Below, in pieces: positions 47,571-56,465 of a stretch of DNA of 64,000 nt (position 1 is its first letter; every line of letters begins with the position of its first letter). Made by a program: the position numbers and the translations under genes. Source of the DNA: DATARH01 sp963789255 (GTDB lineage: Bacteria > Pseudomonadota > Alphaproteobacteria > ATCC43930 > CGMCC-115725); contig CAWBJW010000002.1 in NCBI GenBank assembly GCA_963789255.1, positions 248,001 through 312,000 on the forward strand. The letters run 5' to 3'. The notes under the pieces are model-generated. The model searched no databases. It was not told the origin of the DNA and was given only the letters and a program-made list of their open reading frames with translations.

Positions 47571-48092
47571 TTAATTTTTGAGGTTTTGCCAGGCCGCTTC
47601 AGCCGTGGCCGGCAACTTGTCCATGTGCTTCAGAAACAGCGCCAACGTCCACATCTGCTGGCTATCGAGCGTGCCCCGCCAGGAAGGCATGCCGGTCCAG
47701 CGGATCCCGTTGTCGATCTTCCAGAAGGTCCACCCCTGCGGGTCGTCCTCGACGCCGTCGGAGGCGAGCTGCGGCGGCGACGGGTATTCGCCCTTAGCCA
47801 CCGGCGAGGGCGACGCCTTGCCTTTCGCCGTGCCATGGCAGATCGCGCAATGCTGCGCGTAAAGCTCGATGCCGGCGATCAGGCTGGCGTCTGTCAGCTT
47901 CACCGGGTTGGGGCCCTTGGGCGCGTCGCGGGCGAGCGTCGCGCGCAGCGATGTTCGCGCCGCCCAGGATTCCAGCGGCAGCGGCTTGCCATCAGCAGCG
48001 GCGGGAACGAGCCCGGTGCGCAAGACGATGTAAGCAAAGGCCACGGCCGCCACGCCGGCCAACACGATACCAAGAATGAATCCTTTCAACAT
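47571..48092 (-). CDS. Membrane-anchored monohaem cytochrome c
   Basis: About 173 residues: an N-terminal anchor (LKGFILGIVLAGVAAVAFAY) and one haem site, CAICH, in GIELYAQHCAICHGTAKG. The likely axial Met is in IRWTGMPSWRGTLDSQQMW. The ATG at 48092 has a strong AGGGGGG upstream. It sits 10 bp after the duplicated barrel-like gene and before the desaturase. It probably carries electrons in the periplasm; a link to the biosynthetic enzymes is by position only. Confidence 0.9.
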   Translation of the reverse strand: MLKGFILGIVLAGVAAVAFAYIVLRTGLVPAAADGKPLPLESWAARTSLRATLARDAPKGPNPVKLTDASLIAGIELYAQHCAICHGTAKGKASPSPVAKGEYPSPPQLASDGVEDDPQGWTFWKIDNGIRWTGMPSWRGTLDSQQMWTLALFLKHMDKLPATAEAAWQNLKN

Positions 48093-48102
48093 GAAGCCCC
48101 CC

Positions 48103-49905
48103 TCATCGCGGCCCGTCGAATAGCACCCGCACCGCGGCGTAGGCCTGACCCCGCAGCAGGTCCGCGCGCAGATCGTCGCCGAGCCGCGAGCCGATGCGGA
48201 ATTCCATATTCGGCAGGTTTCGAAACGGGCGGGTCGCCAAACCGATATCCGCATCGACAAGGCGAGGGGTTGCGACGCTTGCCGCCGTCACCTGCACATC
48301 GCCGAACAGATACGAGGTCCACGGAAGAAATGGCAGATCCTGGGTCAGATGGGCGCGTGCGACGGCGCCGGGGTGAAAGGCTGCACCGTTCTCGCCGATC
48401 AGGGTTCCGGCGGGAATGTAGCCGATGCTGAGGAAATTCAGCCGGGCGACATCGTAAGGATCGGCGGAGGGCAAAATATACCGCTCCTCCAGCTTGACCC
48501 CGTCCTTGCCGCCCGACGCGCTGTTCGGCACCAATCCCCGACTGATATTGTCGAGCGCGTAGAGGGACGGGCGAAACTCGAGCGTACCGTAATAATTCCA
48601 TGCCAGGCCTAATTCCGTATCCACTTCTCTCTTGCTGAAATCAAAGCCCCCTTGCCCGGCATTGGTGATCCCGGGTGCCGCGTGCTGCCCCCAGAAGCTC
48701 GCATCCCCGAACAGATACAGCTCCCGGTTCGGCATCAGGCCGAGGTTCAGGTCGCCGCTCGCGTCGAAAATCGGGGTAAACGCCACGCCATTCGGCGCCA
48801 TCCGCGTGCCGGCCCAGTAGATCGGCAGACCGACGACGCCCCAGAATTCCGGCCGCCAATTCATCGAGGGCGGGCCAAGACCCCCGGCCGCGTCAATTGC
48901 CGGGCGGGCGGAGTTCGCGCCAAACGACAGCCGGACGGCGCCGTAAACAAGATTTCTTGATTTTTGGCTGACAACGTCGTCGCTTCGGCTGTAGCCGAGA
49001 CGCAGTTCGAGGTTTTGCCAATCGCCGAAGGGGCGAACGGCAAGACCGACATCGCTGTCGAGCAGACGTGGGGTGGCCGCATCTTGCGTGGTCAGGCGCA
49101 GGCCGCCAAACACGTAAGACGGCAGCGGGGTCGGCAAATCATGCGTCAGGTACGCGCCGGCAAAAAGCCCGGCGCGAAAATCGGGGCCGCTGTCGCCGGT
49201 CAGCATGGCGCGGGTCGGATATCCGCCCAGCATCAGGTAACTCAAGCGGCTGACGTCGTAGGGATCGCCAGGATCGAGGTAATACCTGCCTTCGAGCTTG
49301 AATCCGTTGACAAAGCCGCTCGGGCGGGCAAGAGAGTCGCCGCGATTGAGATTGGTCAGGCTGAATGCCGATGCCCTCAGTTCGAAGGGATCAAGAAGAT
49401 CCCAGGCGAGCCCGAGGTCTGCATCCGCCTCTCGCCGGTCCAAACCCGACGCCCCCAACCCGCTGCGCTGTACCCAAATCGAGTTGTCGCTAAACAGGTA
49501 CAACTCCTTTTGCGGCAGCAGTCGAAGATTGACGTTGAGATCCAGCGACGACAGCGGGTTGAACGCAATTCCGTTCGGAGCGTTGCGGCTTCCCCATGGA
49601 TAGAACGCCGCGCCGACCCACCCCCATGCCAAGGGGTTTGCCAGATCGGGCGGCGGTTGTGTGGCGCCGGGAGACGGCGCCGTTGTATCGCCGGGCGCGG
49701 CGCCAGCCTGCGTCGCTGCAGCCCCGGCCGCTGTTTGATTATCACCTCCCGCCGCGACCGGGCGACCGCCGGCTCCGACTGCCACCAGCACGCACGCCAG
49801 AAGCCGCCATGCCGTGCCGATATTTTCGCGACCGCGCGGCGAAAACCGCGCTACCCGCCTTGGCGGGCCGCCGCGGCACCTATCCGGCAGCGAGTGGCAC
49901 AACAC
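48103..49905 (-). CDS. Internally duplicated outer-membrane barrel-like protein
   Basis: 600 residues including an uncertain head. After a Thr/Ala/Pro linker, two similar domains of about 240 residues follow. Matching segments are APNGIAFNPLSSLDLNVNLR with APNGVAFTPIFDASGDLNLG, KELYLFSDNSIWVQ with RELYLFGDASFWGQ, and DPYDVSRLSYLMLGGYPTRA with DPYDVARLNFLSIGYIPAGT. Alternating strands and a signal-like LLACVLVAVGAGG suggest an outer-membrane or periplasmic barrel. No family is recognised. The start is unsure; 49905 is the longest option. It is followed closely by the cytochrome c gene. Confidence 0.65.
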   Translation of the reverse strand: MLCHSLPDRCRGGPPRRVARFSPRGRENIGTAWRLLACVLVAVGAGGRPVAAGGDNQTAAGAAATQAGAAPGDTTAPSPGATQPPPDLANPLAWGWVGAAFYPWGSRNAPNGIAFNPLSSLDLNVNLRLLPQKELYLFSDNSIWVQRSGLGASGLDRREADADLGLAWDLLDPFELRASAFSLTNLNRGDSLARPSGFVNGFKLEGRYYLDPGDPYDVSRLSYLMLGGYPTRAMLTGDSGPDFRAGLFAGAYLTHDLPTPLPSYVFGGLRLTTQDAATPRLLDSDVGLAVRPFGDWQNLELRLGYSRSDDVVSQKSRNLVYGAVRLSFGANSARPAIDAAGGLGPPSMNWRPEFWGVVGLPIYWAGTRMAPNGVAFTPIFDASGDLNLGLMPNRELYLFGDASFWGQHAAPGITNAGQGGFDFSKREVDTELGLAWNYYGTLEFRPSLYALDNISRGLVPNSASGGKDGVKLEERYILPSADPYDVARLNFLSIGYIPAGTLIGENGAAFHPGAVARAHLTQDLPFLPWTSYLFGDVQVTAASVATPRLVDADIGLATRPFRNLPNMEFRIGSRLGDDLRADLLRGQAYAAVRVLFDGPR

Positions 49906-49955
49906 GGCGGCGCCGATGGGAGGCTTGGACTGCCCGAGTCCCGTTCGAACTCGCG

Positions 49956-50222
49956 TCAGCGCCGCTGCTCGATGCAGTCAAAGGTCACTGTCGTTAAGCC
50001 CCAGGCGCTGGTCAACTCGCCCCGCGAAACCGGATGCTTCCCGAACTGACTGCAATTCGCGTTGGCAGCCGCCTCAACGTCGCCGCGGGACGAAAAGTGA
50101 CGATCGTATTTAATCGTGACTGAAGCGGAATTCGCAGCCTCGATATTGTAGCCACTCCCCCACACGGCGACGCATCCCGTGAGAACGATCGCGATCCCGA
50201 AAACGAGGGGCATTCTGAACAT
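49956..50222 (-). CDS. Small lipoprotein of unknown function
   Basis: 88 residues. The signal peptide ends in a lipobox (VLTGC), so the mature protein is lipid-anchored. The rest reads ASVTIKYDRHFSSRGDVEAA with two later Cys residues (ANANCSQFG, TVTFDCIEQ) that may form a disulfide. Similar short lipoproteins of unknown role are common in proteobacteria. It lies 69 bp downstream of the FAD oxidoreductase and 50 bp upstream of the duplicated barrel-like gene. Confidence 0.72.
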   Translation of the reverse strand: MFRMPLVFGIAIVLTGCVAVWGSGYNIEAANSASVTIKYDRHFSSRGDVEAAANANCSQFGKHPVSRGELTSAWGLTTVTFDCIEQRR

Positions 50223-50291
50223 TGAAGATCCTCCAGGCGCCGATCCCGGTCGCCCCTGATCGGTCCAAGCGATCGGCGCTCCGCCAAAGAA

Positions 50292-51443
50292 TCAGCTGCC
50301 ATACGCATCGGGGGCAGGGCCTCTCGTCGGATGCGTTGAGATCAACTGCCACGCGAAGCCAAACAGGTCCGACAAGCAGTTGGTCGGACCCGAAGCGCCG
50401 AGGTGGAGAGCGAGCAGACGCTCGAACGCGCACGGATTGGCCGCCAGGGCGCGAATAGCGCGCGTCCGCAACCAGTCGCGTTGTCCGATGAACAGCAGCA
50501 CGCGCCCCATCAGAGACGGCAGCCGATTGATCTCGAGATGGGCTGCTTCATACTGAGCGATATCGCCGCCACCGAGCGCGCACCCCAGCGCGACCGCTTG
50601 CCGAAGCGCCAGCGACACCCCTTCGCCGGTAATGGCGTCGACACCTCCCGATGCATCGCCGACGAGCGCGATCGGTCCTCGCGTCACACTGTGCAATCGG
50701 ACCGAGGTTGACATCGCGCCGCGCAGCGGTCCGACGTGCTCGGCGGCGGCCAATCGCCTGGCCAGCTTCGGAAACAGCCCCGGCAGGTCGACAAGACGCG
50801 CCCCGGGTTCGCTGCCCAGAACGGCAACACACACCTCTCTCGGACCGATCGGCGTGACGTACGCTTGCGCGTCCTTATGCCAGTAGACTTCGACGAGATC
50901 GCACCACGGCCGCAGGGCGAAATGCTGCCGCAAGCCCATCCGGCGCGGGCCAATCCAGGCGGCCCGCAGCCCGGCCCAACGCCGAATGCGCGATTGCGCT
51001 CCGTCCGCGCCGACCAGCCAACGGTAACGCACCGGCCGGCCGGCCAGACTGAGCGTCGTCGGATCGGAACAATCGACGGGCGCGCGCCAGAACAGTACGG
51101 CGCCGGCATCCTGCGCGCTCTCCATCAGGAGGCGATGCAGCACCGTTCGACGGATGCCGAGACCGGGTCGGTCGGGAAACGCAGCCGCTGCCGTCAGTTC
51201 GCCGTCAACAAAGCGGATCCCGCGGAACTGGAGACCGTCTTCCCGGCCCGGCGCGATGCTCAAATGATCCAATGCCGCAACGCCGTCGGGCAACAGGCCC
51301 TCGCCGCAGGCTTTGTCAACCGGCGGCTGCGCCCGATCGGCGAGAACAACGCCGAGGCCGTTGCGGCGTGCCGCCACCGCCGCGGCCAGGCCCGCGGGCC
51401 CGCCGCCGACGACAAACACATCGGTTTCGATTGGTGTAATCAC
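50292..51443 (-). CDS. FAD-dependent oxidoreductase of the geranylgeranyl reductase / PHBH-like family
   Basis: 383 residues. FAD-binding starts with DVFVVGGGPAGLAAAVAARR, followed by the family motif DKACGEGLLPDG and the second FAD motif LVGDASGGVDAITGEGVSLA. Substrates of relatives are isoprenoid double bonds or aromatic/lipid rings. It starts 4 bp after the type III polyketide synthase, indicating one transcript. Flavin enzymes next to type III synthases often hydroxylate resorcinol or pyrone products, so this one is a plausible tailoring hydroxylase; the exact reaction is inference. Confidence 0.85.
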   Translation of the reverse strand: MITPIETDVFVVGGGPAGLAAAVAARRNGLGVVLADRAQPPVDKACGEGLLPDGVAALDHLSIAPGREDGLQFRGIRFVDGELTAAAAFPDRPGLGIRRTVLHRLLMESAQDAGAVLFWRAPVDCSDPTTLSLAGRPVRYRWLVGADGAQSRIRRWAGLRAAWIGPRRMGLRQHFALRPWCDLVEVYWHKDAQAYVTPIGPREVCVAVLGSEPGARLVDLPGLFPKLARRLAAAEHVGPLRGAMSTSVRLHSVTRGPIALVGDASGGVDAITGEGVSLALRQAVALGCALGGGDIAQYEAAHLEINRLPSLMGRVLLFIGQRDWLRTRAIRALAANPCAFERLLALHLGASGPTNCLSDLFGFAWQLISTHPTRGPAPDAYGS

Positions 51444-51447
51444 CGGA

Positions 51448-52608
51448 TTACCACCGCAGCAGGATCATCTCGGCGCAGAATCCCGGTCCCATTGCCAGCA
51501 GCAGGCCGAGCGTCCCCGGCTCCGGTGGATCGTTGGTGACGAAATCTTCCAGGACGAGCAGCACGGAAGCCGACGACAAGTTGCCGAAGTCCCTGAGACA
51601 GTCCCAGGACCGCGCAAGGTCGCCATCCCGGAGGTCGAGCGTTTGCTGAATGGCATCGAGGATCTTCGGGCCGCCGGTATGGATCACCCAACTGCCGATG
51701 TCCGCCCGGCCCAGCCCATGCACGGCCAGGAAGGAATCAACGTCGCACGCCAGGTTGTTCCTGATCAACTCCGGCAGCTGCGGTGACAGCACGATCCGGA
51801 AGCCGTTCTCGGAGATATCCCACCCCATGATGTCTTCGGAGTCGGGATAAAAGACCGACCGGCAATCGAGTATCGCCGGTTGCGGACGCCGGACCGGGCA
51901 GAGATGCGCCGACGAAAGGCCGCTGATCGTGTGTTCACCTGCGACGACGGCCGCAACAGCACCATCGCCGAACAGGCCGGTCGCGATCAAATTTGCCTTG
52001 GACAGGTCGTCCCGCTGGAAAGTCAGCGAGCACGCCTCCACGGCGAGAATGGCTGCGGTATGTTTGGGATATGCGAGTGCGTAATCAGCGGCCCGGGTGA
52101 GCCCCAGCGCGCCGCCCACGCAACCGACGCCGAAGATCGGCGTTCTCTTGATATCTCGCCGAAGGCGCAAACGATTGATCAGCCGCGCATCCAGCGAGGG
52201 ACTGGCGATGCCGGTTATCGAGACCACGAACAGGGCGTCGAGACCGTCATTCGGGATCCCGGCCTTGCGGAGGGCGTCCTCAAGCGCCGCCGCGCCGATT
52301 TCCTCGGCGACGGCGAGCCACGCCGCGTTCGTCTCCCGCCACGATCCGAACCCGGTGTAGCCTCGCAGCGGGAAGGCAAAATAGCGCGAGCGAACCCCCG
52401 TACGAGAATGAAGGCGTTCGAGCAATTCGGGCTTCAGCCGCCCATCCCAAACACTTTCAAGCGCGCGGGTGACAGCGCCCTGGCTGGCGCAATGTTTGGG
52501 CAGGGCGCTCGCGATCCCGGCAATCCTCGGCACGCGCGTCGAGCCGCGACCGCCTGCTGAAGCATGCGCCTCGTGAGCGGCGAATCCCGTGCCCAGGTGA
52601 CGGATCAT
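51448..52608 (-). CDS. Type III polyketide synthase (chalcone/stilbene synthase family)
   Basis: 386 residues, normal length. It extends an acyl starter with malonyl units and folds the chain into a resorcinol, pyrone or phloroglucinol. The catalytic Cys is in TPIFGVGCVGGALGLTRAAD, the His in GSWVIHTGGPKIL and the Asn in DFGNLSSASVLLVL. The C-terminal GLLLAMGPGFCAEMILL is typical. The gene lies 10 bp after the aminotransferase and 4 bp before the FAD oxidoreductase. The starter is probably a fatty acyl chain, as in other bacterial members; this is inference. Confidence 0.93.
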   Translation of the reverse strand: MIRHLGTGFAAHEAHASAGGRGSTRVPRIAGIASALPKHCASQGAVTRALESVWDGRLKPELLERLHSRTGVRSRYFAFPLRGYTGFGSWRETNAAWLAVAEEIGAAALEDALRKAGIPNDGLDALFVVSITGIASPSLDARLINRLRLRRDIKRTPIFGVGCVGGALGLTRAADYALAYPKHTAAILAVEACSLTFQRDDLSKANLIATGLFGDGAVAAVVAGEHTISGLSSAHLCPVRRPQPAILDCRSVFYPDSEDIMGWDISENGFRIVLSPQLPELIRNNLACDVDSFLAVHGLGRADIGSWVIHTGGPKILDAIQQTLDLRDGDLARSWDCLRDFGNLSSASVLLVLEDFVTNDPPEPGTLGLLLAMGPGFCAEMILLRW

Positions 52609-52618
52609 GAGCTTGTTC

Positions 52619-54046
52619 CTATGCCGCTGCCAACGCGCGTCGCCCGATGCCGAGCGCTTCGGACCAGAAACCCTTGGAGCTGTGCATCAGATCCACGACC
52701 TGTTCGATTGCACTGACGTAACGGTCGATCTGCGCCTCCGTCACGACGAGTGGCGGTGCGATCTTGAGGACCATGAAATTGTTTCCGCAGATCTGGCTCA
52801 GAATGCCGTGCTCGCGGAACAGCCGCATGACCACCATTTGTCCGAACATCGCCGGATGCAGGTGCGCGAAGGCCAGGAAGGGTATCCGCAGCCGATGCGA
52901 GCGCGGCGGCCGGAACTCGATGCCATTCAACAGCCCCAGGCCCCGCACTGCTCGGACCATTTCATAATTTGCCAGACGGTCCGTCAGCGCCCGCCGCAGA
53001 TGTTCGCCAGCGTCCTCGGCTCGTTTTCCAAGACGCTCGTCTTCCAGGATATCGATGGTCGCCAGCCCGGCCCGCATCGCGAGGCTGTTTTCGCTGTAGG
53101 TCGAGGTGTGGATCACCGCCCGCCGCAGCGAGCCGAACACCGAGTGGTAGATTGGGTCCGACATCAGAACCGCGCTACTCGGAACCAAGCCGCCGCTGAG
53201 GGCCTTGGCGAGAACCACCATGTCGGGCTCAGCCCGAAAGTGCCGCGCGGCGAGAAACTGCCCGGTGCGATAAAAACCGGTCTGCACCTCGTCGAGCACG
53301 AAAAGGGTGCCGTAGCGGCGGCAAAGCGCTTCGACTGCACCCAGATAACCGGGATCGGGTAAGATCACGCCCGCCTCGGCCTGGATCGGTTCGAGCACGA
53401 AGGCTGCGAACGACCTGGTTGCGAGCTTTCGTTGGAGTGCGCCGAGATCGCCAAAAGGAACCGCCTCGGTCCCTGGCAGGAGCGGCCCGAATCCGTCTTT
53501 CCAAAAACCGTTCGACATCAGCGAAAGCGCACCACAGGTCAGCCCGTGAAAGCCGCCTTCGGCATAGAGGATTTCGGCGCGCCCGGTGTGCGCCCGGGCG
53601 AACTTGATGACCGTCTCAATTCCTTCGCTGCCGGAACTGGCGAAGAAGGCTTTCGTCAGGCGGCCGCCCGCTCGCAGGCAAAGTGCCTCGCCGAGCCGGC
53701 CGGCGAGGTTTGAGACGTGGCTCTGCAACATCGCAGGTCCGGCGCGATCAAGTTCGTCTTTGAGCGCATCGACCAGCCGCGGGTGATTGTGCCCCACGTT
53801 GTGTACGCAGTATCCCGACAGGAAATCGAGAATGACGCGCCCGTCGCTCGTCTCGAGTTCCGCGCCACGGCATCTCGTATACGTGACGTTCATCTGCAGG
53901 ACATCGAGCAACCGGCTCCACTGCGGATTGACGTACTGATCGTAGGGATTGCCGACGCCCGGTTCGGCACGCACTCTCTGCAACATCCAAATTTCGTCCG
54001 TTCTCCAGGCGTAACGCGACTGCCGCGCAAAACTCGCGGCCGTCAC
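52619..54046 (-). CDS. Class III PLP-dependent aminotransferase
   Basis: 475 residues from a GTG at 54046. The fold-type I pattern is clear: LDFLSGYCVHNVGHNHPRLV, FASSGSEGIETVIKFARAHT, LFVLDEVQTGFYRTGQF and the PLP lysine in MVVLAKALSGGLVPSSAV. Relatives use ornithine, acetylornithine, diamines or omega-amino acids. It is first gene of the leftward arm and immediately precedes the type III synthase, suggesting that nitrogen enters the product or its starter. The true amino donor cannot be told from sequence. Confidence 0.88.
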   Translation of the reverse strand: MTAASFARQSRYAWRTDEIWMLQRVRAEPGVGNPYDQYVNPQWSRLLDVLQMNVTYTRCRGAELETSDGRVILDFLSGYCVHNVGHNHPRLVDALKDELDRAGPAMLQSHVSNLAGRLGEALCLRAGGRLTKAFFASSGSEGIETVIKFARAHTGRAEILYAEGGFHGLTCGALSLMSNGFWKDGFGPLLPGTEAVPFGDLGALQRKLATRSFAAFVLEPIQAEAGVILPDPGYLGAVEALCRRYGTLFVLDEVQTGFYRTGQFLAARHFRAEPDMVVLAKALSGGLVPSSAVLMSDPIYHSVFGSLRRAVIHTSTYSENSLAMRAGLATIDILEDERLGKRAEDAGEHLRRALTDRLANYEMVRAVRGLGLLNGIEFRPPRSHRLRIPFLAFAHLHPAMFGQMVVMRLFREHGILSQICGNNFMVLKIAPPLVVTEAQIDRYVSAIEQVVDLMHSSKGFWSEALGIGRRALAAA

Positions 54047-54369
54047 GATCGACGATAATCTACAGCCGGAAAACGCGAACCAATGTGGAGTCTTGTTGAG
54101 ATGTAATGCATTGACCGATGCAAGCGGACGATCGGGGGTTTCAGTCAGCGCTCAGGAATTTCGGCCTCGACTTAAACTCCATGTCGCCGGCGATGTTCTC
54201 CACACAACTCGATATGAGGCCGCCGTATTGTTTGCCCGTCGGGCAGCAAGGGATCGCGTGTTTCTGGATGATCGGGCCTTCAAGGTCGCCGTCGATGTTG
54301 TTCCGTGGCGCCGCAGCCTCCTCGATGCAGCTCCAGCAGGATCATTCTGCAATTTGGGTACAAGCCGCC
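54047..54369. promoter_or_regulatory. Divergent control region of the two biosynthetic arms
   Basis: This 320-bp gap separates the leftward aminotransferase from the rightward T_hemolysin gene and must hold both promoters. An in-frame extension of the T_hemolysin gene reaches an ATG at 54118, but its 84 codons do not resemble the family and codon use is not gene-like. No clear operator, such as a LuxR-type palindrome, could be confirmed. Confidence 0.4.
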
Positions 54370-54972
54370 ATGGTCAACCGTGCGAACGAGCGGGCGGATC
54401 GTCGCCTCACCCTGGTGCCGCGATCGCATTATTTGCGGCCCGCCGTTGAGGGCTGCATCCGCGAAACATACGAACGGACCTTTGCCGCACGCCATCTCGT
54501 GTTTCCGAGCACGCTGCTGACCTTGCTCGACCGGGATGACGTTCCGCTATGCGCGGCAGGGTTGCGGACCGCTGACGAAGGCTTCTTTTCCGAGATCTAC
54601 CTCGACGAGCCGATCGAAAGGGTGCTGTCCCAACGCTTCGCGACTGCAGTGGGGCGCGGTGCCGTCTTCGAAGTCACCACGCTCGCCAGCCACAGCGCGG
54701 ACATATCGCCGCTTTTCATCCGGCGGATCGCCGCTCTGGGGAGCGCCGCCGGGTTTGCGTGGTCGTTCTTCACGGCCATCGAGCGGCTCCGAAAGCTGCT
54801 TGCCCAACTCGGCATATTGGTCACCGAATTAGCGGCGGCCGATCCCTCCCGCGTGGCGCAGCGGGATCATTGGGGGAGCTATTACGCGCACTCTCCGAAG
54901 GTATGCGCCGTCAATGACCGGTGGCTCAATGCGACCGGCGTCCGCCTGGTCACGGAATCTAAACATGCGTGA
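54370..54972 (+). CDS. Thermostable hemolysin family protein (T_hemolysin)
   Basis: 200 residues from the ATG at 54370, chosen because the family begins with a segment like LTLVPRSHYLRPAVEGCIRE. Also seen are LVFPSTLLTLLDRDDVPLCA, the acidic stretch EIYLDEPIERVLSQRF and VFEVTTLASHSADISPLFIR. The name comes from a Vibrio delta-hemolysin; the biochemical role of the family is not settled, and acyl- or aminoacyl-transfer is possible because the layout recalls GNAT-like synthases. Its stop overlaps the ligase start (GTGA), and it heads a four-gene coupled cassette. Confidence 0.75.
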   Translation: MVNRANERADRRLTLVPRSHYLRPAVEGCIRETYERTFAARHLVFPSTLLTLLDRDDVPLCAAGLRTADEGFFSEIYLDEPIERVLSQRFATAVGRGAVFEVTTLASHSADISPLFIRRIAALGSAAGFAWSFFTAIERLRKLLAQLGILVTELAAADPSRVAQRDHWGSYYAHSPKVCAVNDRWLNATGVRLVTESKHA

Positions 54973-56465
54973 GCCTCTTCGAGGCCTTGCGACATCACGC
55001 AACTGTCGCTAGCGGTGCAACGGCATTCGACGACGGAACGACGCGGCTCCGCTACGCCACCCTGGCGAGGCGCGTCGCGGGAGCCGCCGAGGAGATCAGA
55101 TCGATTGCTACTTCCCCCGCGGTCATCGGACTCCTCGGCGGCAACCGGCCTGATTGGGTCGTCGGACATTTAGCGGGTTGGCATGAAGGCAAGGCGGTCG
55201 TTCCGCTGCCGCCCTTCTTCTCAATATCGCAGCTGGGGCATTTGGTTACGGACGCCGGGATTGATCACGTCCTTGTCGCCTCGGACATGGCGGAAATGGC
55301 CAGTCGTCTTGGCGTGCCGCTCACGATCATTTCCGATCGCGAGGCGGCGTTCGCGCCGCCATCGGCATCAGGAGGTGCCGTAATCACTTACACCTCGGGC
55401 AGCACCGGCCAACCCAAGGGGGTCCTACTGCATTCGGACCAGGTGTTGTGGAGCGCCCGTGCGCTGGCTGACTTGATACGCGTGCGAGCCGAGGACGCGT
55501 ATCTATCGGTCCTGCCCCTGGCGTTTCTTCTCGAAACCATTAGTGCGGTTGTAATCCCGGTGTTGATGGGCGCCCGCGTCCGCCTCGAACCCGCTTGCAC
55601 GGCGACTGTCGACCAGGTTGACGGCGGCACCCTTGACCATCTCGTCAAAACGCATCGTCCAACCTGCATGGCTCTGGTGCCCCAGTTGCTCGCGCGATGG
55701 CTCGCGCATCTCAGCAGGATCGGATCGCGGGCTCCCGACAGCCTTCGTTTCGTCGCGATTGGCGGTGCCCCGGTGTCACCTGCTCTGGCGCGGCAGGCGT
55801 GGGAACTCGGCGTGCCGGTTCACGAAGGCTACGGCCTGTCCGAGTGCGGCTCGGTTGTCAGCCTCAATGCTCCGGGCGAACGCCGTGCGGGTACTGTCGG
55901 GCGACCTCTTCCTGGGCTGGACGTCCGCATCGACGATGGCGAGATCGTGGTGCGCGGACCCTCGGTCATGGACCGTTATCTGCACGGGTCGCCCGCGAAG
56001 GGCGTTTGGCGGACCGGCAACGTCGGCGAAATCGATCGGGACGGCTACCTCTCCGTCCGCGGCCGCCGCGACAATCTCCTGGTGACGCCGATGGGGCGAA
56101 ACATCAGTCCCGAATGGACCGAGTCACTGATTTCGTGTGACCCCCGCGTCGCGTGCTGCCTCGTCGCTCTCGTTCAAGGACAGCTGATAGTGGTGCTGAT
56201 CCCATCTAAGGAAGGGGAGGAATGGTTCGCACGGGCCTCGATTGACGCAATCGGGGATCTGATCGCCGATTGTTGCGATGGCGCTCCAGGCTATGCGATT
56301 CCCGAACAATTTGTAGTCTTGCCCCCGGTTGAGCGGGCAGCAATCGGGATGGCGACAAGCAATGGCCGGTTTCGACGAACCGCGGTGCTGGAGCTGTATT
56401 TGGTTGCGTTAAGGTCGGGTATAGCAAGATCGCAGGCGATCGCGCAGAGACACCGTGAACAATGA
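54969..56465 (+). CDS. AMP-dependent acyl/aryl ligase (short form)
   Basis: 498 residues. ANL superfamily motifs are ITYTSGSTGQPKGVLLHS, EGYGLSECGSVVSLNAPG and the hinge GYLSVRGRRDNLLVTPMGRN. The catalytic Lys region near the end is less standard (ATSNGRFRRTAV has Arg where Lys is common), so activity should be judged with care. It overlaps T_hemolysin at its start and the diiron gene at its end by 4 bp each. It probably activates a fatty or other carboxylic acid for its neighbours. Confidence 0.88.
   Translation: MSLFEALRHHATVASGATAFDDGTTRLRYATLARRVAGAAEEIRSIATSPAVIGLLGGNRPDWVVGHLAGWHEGKAVVPLPPFFSISQLGHLVTDAGIDHVLVASDMAEMASRLGVPLTIISDREAAFAPPSASGGAVITYTSGSTGQPKGVLLHSDQVLWSARALADLIRVRAEDAYLSVLPLAFLLETISAVVIPVLMGARVRLEPACTATVDQVDGGTLDHLVKTHRPTCMALVPQLLARWLAHLSRIGSRAPDSLRFVAIGGAPVSPALARQAWELGVPVHEGYGLSECGSVVSLNAPGERRAGTVGRPLPGLDVRIDDGEIVVRGPSVMDRYLHGSPAKGVWRTGNVGEIDRDGYLSVRGRRDNLLVTPMGRNISPEWTESLISCDPRVACCLVALVQGQLIVVLIPSKEGEEWFARASIDAIGDLIADCCDGAPGYAIPEQFVVLPPVERAAIGMATSNGRFRRTAVLELYLVALRSGIARSQAIAQRHREQ

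Noticed and set aside
54118..54369. 84-residue N-terminal extension of the T_hemolysin protein
   Set aside because: It does not resemble the family start and codon use is not gene-like. It is treated as part of the divergent control region.
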